The notes under the pieces were generated by a model. The model had not been told where the DNA came from, did no database searches, and saw nothing but the letters and a program-made list of their open reading frames with translations. Source: Omphiscola glabra (taxonomy: Eukaryota; Mollusca; Gastropoda; Lymnaeidae). Taken from it: a stretch of 64,000 nt of DNA. Position numbers and translations under genes: made by a program. How positions within the stretch are numbered: position 1 is the first letter of the stretch; every line of letters starts with the position of its first letter. Shown here piece by piece: positions 13,401-25,400 of the stretch. The stretch covers positions 18,933,510 through 18,997,509 of the forward strand of contig OZ024796.1 in NCBI GenBank assembly GCA_964017045.1. The letters are read 5' to 3'.

Positions 13401-16400
13401 TTGCGCCCTTTTCTACGGTTTTCACAAAACTTGTTTCACATATTTCTTTTGATCTCGACAGGTTTAGACAGAGTACTCTGTGACTGGCTTTGACCCACCA
13501 CAAAACTGGTCAGTGTTATCTACTGAACTATGTGAACTTTGACTGGATAATACATAGTTGAAACTGCACAGAAACGAGGTTGCATTCTCACAACCATGCA
13601 CTGACGTAAAGTTGCTTTCTCACAACCATGCACTGAGTCAAGGTTGCATTCTCACAACCATGCACGTAGAAAAGGTTGCATTCTGACAATCTGCACTGAG
13701 ACAGCGTTGCATTCTCACAACCATGCATGGAGACAAGGTTGCATTCTGACAACCTGCATTGAGATAAGTTTCATTCTCACAACCTGCACTGAGACAAAGT
13801 TGCATTCTGACAACCTGCACTGAGACAAGGTTGCATTCTGACAACCTGCTCTGAGTCAAGGTTGCATTCTCAAAACATGTTTTGTACTACTTTTTTAATT
13901 TCTCTTCTTTCACTTTCCACTTCGAAATCCCAATCTTTTCTCCCAATCACTACTATGTCTCCCAATCCCAATCTTTTCTCCCAATCACTACCATGTCTCC
14001 CAATCAATATCATGTCTCCCAGTCCCTATCTTTTCTCCCAATCACTACCATGTCTCCCAATCCCAATCTTTTCTCCCAATCACTATATTGTCTCCCAATC
14101 ACTATCTTGTCTCCCAATCACAATCTATTCTCCCAATCACTATCTTGTCTCATAATCAATATCATGTCTCCCAGTCCCTTTCTTGTCTCCCAATCAATAT
14201 CATGTCTCCCAGTCCCTATCGTGTCTCCCAATCACTATCTTGTCTCCCAATCAATATCATGTCTCCCAGTCCCTATCTTGTCTCCCAATCAATATCTTGT
14301 ATCCCAATCACAATCTATTCACCCAATCACTATCCTGTCTCCCAATCACAATCTATTCTCCCAATCACTATCCTGTCTCCCAATCACAATCTATTCTCCC
14401 AATCACTATCTTGTCTCGCAATCACAATCTATTCTCCCAATCACTATCCTGTCTCCCAATCACAATCTATTCTCCCAATCACTATCTTGTCTCCCAATCA
14501 CAATCTATTCTCCCAATCACTATTTTGTCTCCCAATCACAATCTATTCTCCAAATCACTAGCCTGTCTCCCAATCACAATCTATTCTCCCAATCACTATC
14601 ATGTCTCCCAATCACAATCTATTCTCCCAATCACTATCCTGTCTCCCAATCACAATCTATTCTCCCAATCACTATCCTGTCACTCAATCTTATTGCACAA
14701 ATCTGATATAAATAATGCTGTTATATTCACTTTCCATTAGCCCCCGTCCCTCTTTTATTCCAATATCTCATTAAGATCCAGCTTACCAGTTATGTGCACA
14801 AATTTTGTTTATAATTAGATCACAAAATTACTGTTGCTTAAAATAATGTAAGAACCACTTCCTTCAATTCATATCCACCAGAAAGGTCTGACTTTGTGAA
14901 AACGAGTTTCTAGCTGTATCACGTATTTCAATTTTGCCCCCATTTTTGTTTGAAGGAGCCTGCTTTCAAAATAATATAGCATACGTACCACTTCCTCTAT
15001 AATTTTTTGTATGCTTTTGCCCCCTTTTTTTAAAAAAAAAGTCTACATGAATATTGGTGTGGCTTATTTTCGTGTGAGACATCTACAGCCTGCCTGCGAC
15101 ACACTACTGTGTCACGACACGCATATTGGACAGCACTGCTGTATAACGTTTTGTTTAAGTTACCTTGCCTTTGGCTGTTAGGTTTCCTGTGAACTTCAAC
15201 CCTCCGGTTCCATTCTTTCTGTCTAACTCTAGTTTATAGTCCAGCAATGAGCTGGTCAAGCTGATGCTGGTCGTCAAATCTGTGCCCTTTATATCTGTAG
15301 ATTCTGGAATTTCAGCCAGAAATAGGTTCACAAAACTTAATACAAAATAATAGGTGGAACAAATGGAATATTACTCAAACTGAGACGCCAAATGTGTTCA
15401 CTACAGAGCTGGGTGTCTATGGTGAGTCATCCAATAGCAGAGACCAATAAAAAAAAAAATTGAAATGGGTTGGCTTTTGAAGCTTAACTAAGAAAGAAAC
15501 AATAAATGAAAAATTTTCTCTAAGAACTTTGTTTAAAATTAGGGAGAAAAAAAACAACAAAGAAATGATAACAATGTCTAAAGCAGCTATTCACATTTTG
15601 TCTACTATGTCTTTCATGAAATATGAATTATGTCTAATATGAAAAACAACTTGATACTTGTTTAATTTTAATGAGTTTTAGCTCATCCCATATTCACTTC
15701 AAACAGTGAGATTCCACTTTCTAGACCTATTAAATTCTTACACTATAATAACAAAGTTTTCTATCCCTTCAAACGCCGAGATTCCACTTTCTAGACCTAT
15801 TAAATTCTTACACTATAATAACAAAGTTTTCTATCCCTTCAAACAGCGAGATTCAACTTTCTAGACCTATTAAATTCTTACACTATAATAACAAAGTTTT
15901 CTATCCCTTCAAACAGCGAGATTCCACTTTCTAGACCTATTAAATTCTTACACTATAATAACAAAGTTTTCTATCCCTTCAAACAGCGAGATTCAACTTT
16001 CTAGACCTATTAAATTCTTACACTATAATAACAAAGTTTTCTATCCCTTCAAACAGCGAGATTCCACTTTCTAGACCTATTAAATTCTTACACTATAATA
16101 ACAAAGTTTTCTATCCCTTCAAACAGCGAGATTCCACTTTCTAGACCTATTAAATTCTTACACTATAATAACAAAGTTTTCTATCCCTTCAAACAGCGAG
16201 ATTCCACTTTCTAGACCTATTAAATTCTTACACTATAATAACAAAGTTTTCTATCCCTTCAAACAGCGAGATTCCACTTTCTAGACCTATTAAATTCTTA
16301 CACTATAATAACAAAGTTTTCTATCCCTTCAAACAGCGAGATTCCACTTTCTAGACCTATTAAATTCTTACACTATAATAACAAAGTTTTCTATCCCTTC

Positions 16401-19400
16401 AAACAGTGAGATTCAACTTTCTAGACCTATTAAATTCTTACACTATAATAACAAAGTTTTCTATCCCTTCAAACAGCGAGATTCCACTTTCTAGACCTAT
16501 TAAATTCTTACACTATAATAACAAAGTTTTCTATCCCTTCAAACAGTGAGATTCAACTTTCTAGACCTATTAAATTCTTACACTATAATAACAAAGTTTT
16601 CTATCCCTTCAAACAGCGAGATTCCACTTTCTAGACCTATTAAATTCTTACACTATAATAACAAAGTTTTCTATCCCTTCAAACAGCGAGATTCCACTTT
16701 CTAGACCTATTAAATTCTTACACTATAATAACAAAGTTTTCTATCCCTTCAAACAGCGAGATTCAACTTTCTAGACCTATTAAATTCTTACACTATAATA
16801 ACAAAGTTTTCTATCCCTTCAAACAGCGAGATTCCACTTTCTAGACCTATTAAATTCTTACACTATAATAACAAAGTTTTCTATCCCTTCAAACAGCGAG
16901 ATTCCACTTTCTAGACCTATTAAATTCTTACACTATAATAACAAAGTTTTCTATCCCTTCAAACAGCGAGATTCCACTTTCTAGACCTATTAAATTCTTA
17001 CACTATAATAACAAAGTTTTCTATCCCTTCAAACAGCGAGATTCAACTTTCTAGACCTATTAAATTCTTACACTATAATAACAAAGTTTTCTATCCCTTC
17101 AAACAGCGAGATTCCACTTTCTAGACCTATTAAATTCTTACACTATAATAACAAAGTTTTCTATCCCTTCAAACAGCGAGATTCCACTTTCTAGACCTAT
17201 TAAATTCTTACACTATAATAACAAAGTTTTCTATCCCTTCAAACAGCGAGATTCCACTTTCTAGACCTATTAAATTCTTACACTATAATAACAAAGTTTT
17301 CTATCCCTTCAAACAGCGAGATTCCACTTTCTAGACCTATTAAATTCTTACACTATAATAACAAAGTTTTCTATCCCTTCAAACAGCGAGATTCCACTTT
17401 CTAGACCTATTAAATTCTTACACTATAATAACAAAGTTTTCTATCCCTTCAAACAGTGAGATTCAACTTTCTAGACCTATTAAATTCTTACACTATAATA
17501 ACAAAGTTTTCTATCCCTTCAAACAGCGAGATTCCACTTTCTAGACCTATTAAATTCTTACACTATAATAACAAAGTTTTCTATCCCTTCAAACAGTGAG
17601 ATTCAACTTTCTAGACCTATTAAATTCTTACACTATAATAACAAAGTTTTCTATCCCTTCAAACAGCGAGATTCCACTTTCTAGACCTATTAAATTCTTA
17701 CACTATAATAACAAAGTTTTCTATCCCTTCAAACAGCGAGATTCCACTTTCTAGACCTATTAAATTCTTACACTATAATAACAAAGTTTTCTATCCCTTC
17801 AAACAGCGAGATTCCACTTTCTAGACCTATTAAATTCTTACACTATAATAACAAAGTTTTCTATCCCTTCAAACAGCGAGATTCCACTTTCTAGACCTAT
17901 TAAATTCTTACACTATAATAACAAAGTTTTCTATCCCTTCAAACAGCGAGATTCAACTTTCTAGACCTATTAAATTCTTACACTATAATAACAAAGTTTT
18001 CTATCCCTTCAAACAGCGAGATTCCACTTTCTAGACCTATTAAATTCTTACACTATAATAACAAAGTTTTCTATCCCTTCAAACAGCGAGATTCAACTTT
18101 CTAGACCTATTAAATTCTTACACTATAATAACAAAGTTTTCTATCCCTTCAAACAGTGAGATTCCACTTTCTAGACCTATTAAATTCTTACACTATAATA
18201 ACAAAGTTTTCTATCCCTTCAAACAGTGAGATTCCACTTTCTAGACCTATTAAATTCTTACACTATAATAACAAAGTTTTCTAAATCTTTTTTTCAGGTC
18301 ATTTACTTCATAAATTTTGCTTTCTGAATAATCCTTGGCTATTTTAAAGGACTAGAAATGTTGACCATTTCTTTCAATGAAACATCGGGTGTGTCCTCCT
18401 CTAACATCTTACATCTTCATTAAAGCTTGAAATAAATGTGGGTTACTTACAATGTGGCTATTTTTGTCTTTTCATTATTGCCATCTTTCTCTGAACATGT
18501 TCTTGTGTTAGAATTTACGTTATAATTTTACATTTCAATTAGCTTTTTTTTTATTGCCACCTTTCTCTGGCCAGTGTCTTGTGTTAGTATTTACGTTACA
18601 TTTTATGAGCTTTTTACATAACTTCAAATGATAAGCATTCATAAAATTACATCTCACCAAAGTAAAGTAGATCAAAAGCTGGCTGAACAGAGTGAAGAAC
18701 TATATGAGCCCGCACTTTGTGCTGCAGCTCGGAAATCTTGGAGTAGTTGATATGGTGTGTAAATTTGAGGCGTGGTGACACGAGTACAACATCATACTCC
18801 AGGTGCTGGTAGTGCTCAAAGTCTACACGCATGTTGAAAGAGCGATCGAAGGTGTGTCCACTGGTTTCAACTAATGTCCAGTTGTGGTGATGATGGAACA
18901 CCATTGGTGTCATCAGGTATTCAGCTTGCCAGTTAAACACAAGGTCGTGAAAGTTATCTTCCAGGTCAACTATCATCCACTTTCTGATGTCATAAATATA
19001 AAGCATACACATTACTTCACAAATTTGGAAAATCTTAGTAAAAAATATCAGTGATGCCCAGATTTGGTTATAAATTGTTTGATATCATAATCTCAATTAA
19101 TTTTGTAATCCTATCTTAAACAGATATTGCTGAGGTTCCAGACTATGTGCTAAACAGATATTGCTGAGGTTCCAGACTATGTGCTAAATAGATATTGCTG
19201 AGGTTCCAGACTATGTGCTAAATAGATATTGCTGAGGTTCCAGACTATGTGCTAAATAGATATTGCTGAGGTTCCAGACTATGTGCTAAATAGATATTGC
19301 TGAGGTTCCAGACTATGTGCTAAATAGATATTGCTGAGGTTTTAGACTATGTGCTAAATAGATATTGCTGAGGTTCCAGACTATGTGCTAAATAGATATT

Positions 19401-22400
19401 GCTGAGGTTCCAGACTATGTGCTAAATAGATATTGCTGAGGTTTTAGACTATGTGCTAAATAGATATTGCTGAGGTTCCAGACTATGTGCTAAATAGATA
19501 TTGCTGAGGTTCCAGACTATGTGCTAAATAGATATTGCTGAGGTTTTAGACTATGTGCTAAATAGATATTGCTGAGGTTCCAGACTATGTGCTAAATAGA
19601 TATTGCTGAGGTTCCAGACTATGTGCTAAATAGATATTGCTGAGGTTTTAGACTATGTGCTAAATAGATATTGCTGAGGTTTTAGACTATGTGCTAAATA
19701 GATATTGCTGAGGTTCCAGACTATGTGCTAAATAGATATTGCTGAGGTTCCAGACTATGTGCTAAATAGATATTGCTGAGGTTCCAGACTATGTGCTAAA
19801 TAGATATTGCTGAGGTTTTAGACTATGTGCTAAATAGATATTGCTGAGGTTCCAGACTATGTGCTAAATAGATATTGCTGAGGTTCCAGACTATGTGCTA
19901 AATAGATATTGCTGAGGTTTTAGACTATGTGCTAAATAGATATTGCTGAGGTTCCAGACTATGTGCTAAATAGATATTGCTGAGGTTCCAGACTATGTGC
20001 TAAATAGATATTGCTGAGGTTTTAGACTATGTGCTAAATAGATATTGCTGAGGTTTTAGACTATGTGCTAAATAGATATTGCTGAGGTTCCAGACTATGT
20101 GCTAAATAGATATTGCTGAGGTTCCAGACTATGTGCTAAATAGATATTGCTGAGGTTTTAGACTATGTGCTAAACAGATATTGCTGAGGTTTTAGACTAT
20201 GTGCTAAACAGATATTGCTGAGGTTTTAGACTATGTGCTAAATAGATATTGCTGAGGTTCCAGACTATGTGCTAAATAGATATTGCTGAGGTTTTAGACT
20301 ATGTGCTAAATAGATATTGCTGAGGTTTTAGACTATGTGCTAAACAGATATTGCTGAGGTTTTAGACTATGTGCTAAACAGATATTGCTGAGGTTTTAGA
20401 CACTCACACCCACTATGAAATTTTTAATATTTGAAGAAACTGAAAGAAATAGACAGTAATTTTAAAGTATAATTTTTGTTTTGCTAAATTTATTAACAGT
20501 TTTTCACTTGTATGCCTTTAAGGGGCTGTCTGAGTTTGACGGCCTTACAAACAAAATTACTGAATTTTTAAATATATTAAATTATAAGGATGATTAATTT
20601 TACTAAAGTTTCAATGTTAGAGTAAGCTAGCATCTATACTTTACTTTGGTGAGCAATGGATTTCAAGATAAAAAAAACTTAATTTATATAATTTCCGGAA
20701 TAAATGTGACAGCTTACTTAATGCCATTGAGTACGCTTCCATTGGTCTTAAACAACTGATGACCGCCCCTGGGCAAGGAAGCATTGATCAACCATTGGAA
20801 TTCTATTCCTGTCACCTTGCCACCAGCTCCTTTCATCTTGTCACCATCCCCCGCCACCTGGCCACCATCTCCTGTCACCTGGCCACCCGCTCCTTTCATC
20901 TTGTCACCATCCTCTGTCACCTTGCCACCATCTCCTGTCACCTGGCCACCCACTCCTTTCATCTTGTCACCATCCCCTGTCACCTTGCCACCCGCTCCTG
21001 TCATCTTGTCACCATCCCCTGTCACCTGGCCACCCGTTCCTGTCACCTGGCCACCCGCTCCTGTCATCTTGCCTCCCTCAGATGTTGCTGATTTGTGTGG
21101 AAACATTTGAACACCGAGATCAATCCCAAAACTCCAAGTTGGCTGTCTCCAGAAATAGAGTTCCTAAATAAAATTTGATTACAATATTAAAAGTCAACCA
21201 TTGTTTTTTGTCTTATAGCATATCAATGTGATCTCTATTTACTACACTTTAAGGGACTAGAAATGTACATTTCCCTAAATTATGAAGCATTGATAACAAT
21301 GATAGCTCAATATTTAACTTCACTGGGGGGCATAATTATTTTTTTTAATGTAGAGATGATTTGAAAAGGAAATTTCTGACCTTTTTCTTGTGATTCTTTT
21401 CAACGCTCTCTTTTTCGCTATCGTCGAAGTCCGACATCTTGCTGCTTTTCCACCACCATCTGTGCAACCATGACTGTAAGGTGAATCAATTTTGTTAAAC
21501 CAAATATCTCGTGCATTTAGAGAAAGCTGTCCATTAAAAAAAATATTGTATTAAATGTTTTGATACGGCTATGTAAAAGAATATGTGTGAGTTTGTGTGT
21601 GTGTGGCAGTGGTTCTAGTAAAGAAGAATACTGCGAACATGTGCGTTATTTTCGGTATGTTTAAAAAATATGTTTTTTCTCAACATAACACAAACTAAAC
21701 ATCGTTCACTGGAAGAACTATTTGAAGAAAGATGTTATTGTAAAACTAAAATTTTGGATGATACATCCCACCCTCTTCAACACAGATACTTAGGATCGGC
21801 CCGTTCGGGACAAATTCTTTCTCTCAGGGCGATAACCGAAAGATATAAAAATTCTTTTGTTCCCCAATCTGTAAACATTTACCAGCGTGCTGCCCCAGAA
21901 GTCACAAAACTAAATGAGAACTAATAAGTCCCTGATATGGCTAAGAGAATTCACTGAATGGCTGTTTTTTTCACTAGTGAAATAATTTAATGCAAATGTC
22001 TTGTGTTCAAATTGTTTTAATTATGTGCTGAACATGTTCAAAGCAATCAAAAAACATTTCCATTTGTTTGGATCAATAAAAGAATCTTATCTTATCTTAT
22101 ATTCAGAAAAATGCCAAACTTATTTTTTGTTTGTCAATAATATGTTTTTCTCGATTAAGTGTCTTTTGATGAAGCGTATTTTTCGATGAAGTGTCTGTCA
22201 ATGAATGGATTGTTAATGAAGTGTCGGCCAAAAAAAGCAAAATCTCACGATAAATAGAAACTCAGCGTATCAATCAATACGTACGTTACCTTAGCTTTTC
22301 GGTTCCCACCTTTCTCCATGTACCGAACATCAGTTTGAACTACAAAATTGCGGAAAGGTGGTTTGCCTTGACTCTGTAAATGCCCAACCAGGTCAAGGTC

Positions 22401-25400
22401 AAACTTTCCTCTCTTACTCAAGTGTAAAATGTAGTCATACTGACCCATCTGGTGGGTAGATTTGTTGGTTACATCTGAGATCATCTGTATCAAATCCTGA
22501 AGATAAAATGGAGTTCTATTAAGAATGTTTTATAAAAATATCTAATAAAAAAACTATCAGAACCTATTGGGACTAAACCCATGAAATACCATCTTGTCTC
22601 CATACGTCCATGTTATGTCTGTCAATCTGTGTGCTCTTGTTGTATCCCCAGTCATAGTTGTTGTCATGGTGATGTTAGTATCTGGTTTAAAATATGGAAA
22701 AAAAAAATCATTTTAAATATGCGGTGGCTTTTTCAAGTTGAACAAAATATAAGCCTATAAGGCATTCAGGGCAATGTTGGAGGTGTCAGTTTTTATCTAT
22801 ATAATGATTTGATGATCTTGCAAAACACATGAAAAATATCATTAATGGCCTTATCTTGCAAACACCTAAAAAAAATATAATCAATGGCCTTTTCTTGCAA
22901 ACATCTAAACGAATGTCATTTATGGCATTATCATGCAAGCATCTAAGTAATATCCTTGGCGGTCCTTATCTATTGATTAAACTCACATTATGACGAGCTT
23001 TTAAAAAAAAGCAAGGAAGCAGAAAACGTCTTTAATTTTCTTTTCTTTTTTTTTTTCAATTTTGTTACAAATTATTTAAATTGCAAATTATTTGAGGTTT
23101 GTATTCAAGATCATTCATACAGATTTCGAATTAAAAATATTTCATAAAAGGAAACTCACAATGTCAGACTGAATTTATTATTATTTATTGACATAATTCT
23201 ATTTAAAAAGTAGAGTTTATTCTTATTTGTCCTTTTTTTTTTTAAATTTGAAAAATTTGAGTATTTCATCTGATTCTAACAACTTTTAACTATAAAAATA
23301 ACTCACATTATTTCATTTTACATTTTTCTTGACACTTTTATCTAATATAAACAAGTAGAACAAGTTTGAATAGTTGTGTTACAAATATTTGATCTCCAAC
23401 AAATTAGCCAGGCTAAATGACAAAAACTCTATAAGATGCCAACCCAACTGGCCAAACGACAGAAACTTTACCTGGGCAAATGACAATAACTTTATAAAAT
23501 ACCAACCCAACTGGCCAAATGACAAAAAGTTTACCTGGCCAAATGACAATAACTTTATAAAATGCCAACCCATCTGGCCAATGACAAAAACTCTATAAAA
23601 TACCAACCGACCTGGCCAAATGACAACCACTTTATAAAATGCCATCCATGTTTTCTCAAGTGGTCTCAAGGAGTCCATGATTTCATGATGGTAGGAGAAA
23701 ATCGACGTGTGACCTTCACTGCTTGCCAGACTGGGGGAAGGGTGGAGTGAATAGAGAAGTTTCAGGGATGGCTCACTGTAAAATAAACACAAACAATTAT
23801 TGAAATCTCACTGCTCCCCAGCACTCTTGGGTAACCACTGGGCTATAGGATGATATTTTAAAATACTTGTAAATATTGTGTTAAATTACTCCCATGATCA
23901 TACAATGCATTACTCCATTGATGATTTGGACCACTGCCCGGGGCGTCATTTCAGGTGGTTTTTTCGAGGGGGGGGGGGGAATCAAAACTTGGTCGGCTTG
24001 TTATGTTGTTTATTACCGGAGGTGTCACAGTAAATAGCAATTTAAATAAATCTGAAAATTCATGGGGGGCAAATGCCCCAACTTTCCCTACCCAAATGAC
24101 GTCGCTGACCATTGCTCCAATGATGATTAGGACTATTAGTCCAATGATGATTTGGATCATTACTCCCATGATGATTAGAAAAATTACTCCCATGATAAAT
24201 GAGACCCTTACTACCATAACTGAAAACCATTACTCATATGATGATAGGGACCATTATTCCAATGATGATGTAGACCATTACTCCAATGATGATTGGGACC
24301 ATTATTCCAGTGATGATTGGGACTACTGCTCACATGATGATAAGAATCATTGCACCCATGATGTATGATACTATTACTCCCATAATGGCTGGGACAATGA
24401 CTACTCCAGTGATCAGGAGGAGGGAGTGGATGAAGACATTATTATGTAGGTTATTATTCAGTTTAACCCTAGTCATCTAAACTTTGACTTGAACATTTAG
24501 TCAGAGTAAATTTACTTTAAAAATGAACTTCATAAATGATTATAATGTTATTATTATTATTATTAGTTGTCTTATATAGCGCGGTACCCCAGCATAGGGC
24601 TAGGCTCACCGAGCCGTACATAAAAATATTAGCAAAAGAGACATTATCAACAATAATTTGCACTTTACACATACAAATCTGAGTAGATCACTTAATTAAA
24701 GTATCTTGTCTTTTGTTCAAATTACCAATGATATTTAAACAGCACAGTCTTTTCTGAGTAAGTAGCTGAAGGTCTTTGGCCTGTTATCCTTAGATCAAGA
24801 GATACATCCCGCATGTTAAGATTGAGGTGGATGTCAGTTGAACTTTGATCGTATGTTCCTGGCATCAAATCAGGTAGAGACATAGACTTTGGAATGTTGT
24901 AACCTTTTCTCTGTCAATCAAAGTAAACATAGATTTGTTACAATGATTTATTTAGAATGAATACATGTGAAGACATTTTTTTTGTTGTTCTTCCTTCTGC
25001 ACACAAAGATGACGAAGGCTATAATCCATGAAAAGTAGGCAGGTCGCCTGCCAGTCATATTTGTTTAGACAGTTTAGCTGTCTAGCATGCCTGCTGTACA
25101 CTGTCCATTTTTTACTAGCAGAGAGGAAAGGTGTTAATACGATTGCCCTATATCCTTTAAGCTTAGTGACAAGACTGAGACCCCCTTCGCTCCCAAACAC
25201 TCTTGCTGAGCCTTACAAATGAAAAATCTGCTTTGGAAATTGAAGACCTTAGTGCTAAAAGTGCTTAAGTCACAATATGCTCATTTTGAAATAATCAAGT
25301 GCAAATATTCTTTTCGTCTGTAAAATGTGATCATTTTCATATTTTTTTTTTTTATTTAAGGGACGTAGGTACATTTTAATGTGTTCAAATTAATGCAGTA

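Noticed and set aside
13862..14740. Long plus-strand ORFs rich in Ser, Pro, Asn and Leu
   Set aside because: They only reflect the 19/38-bp repeat, which keeps several frames open at once; the region lies inside intron 29.
15697..20402. CRISPR-like array
   Set aside because: Direct repeats are contiguous without unique spacers, and the context is an intron of an animal gene.
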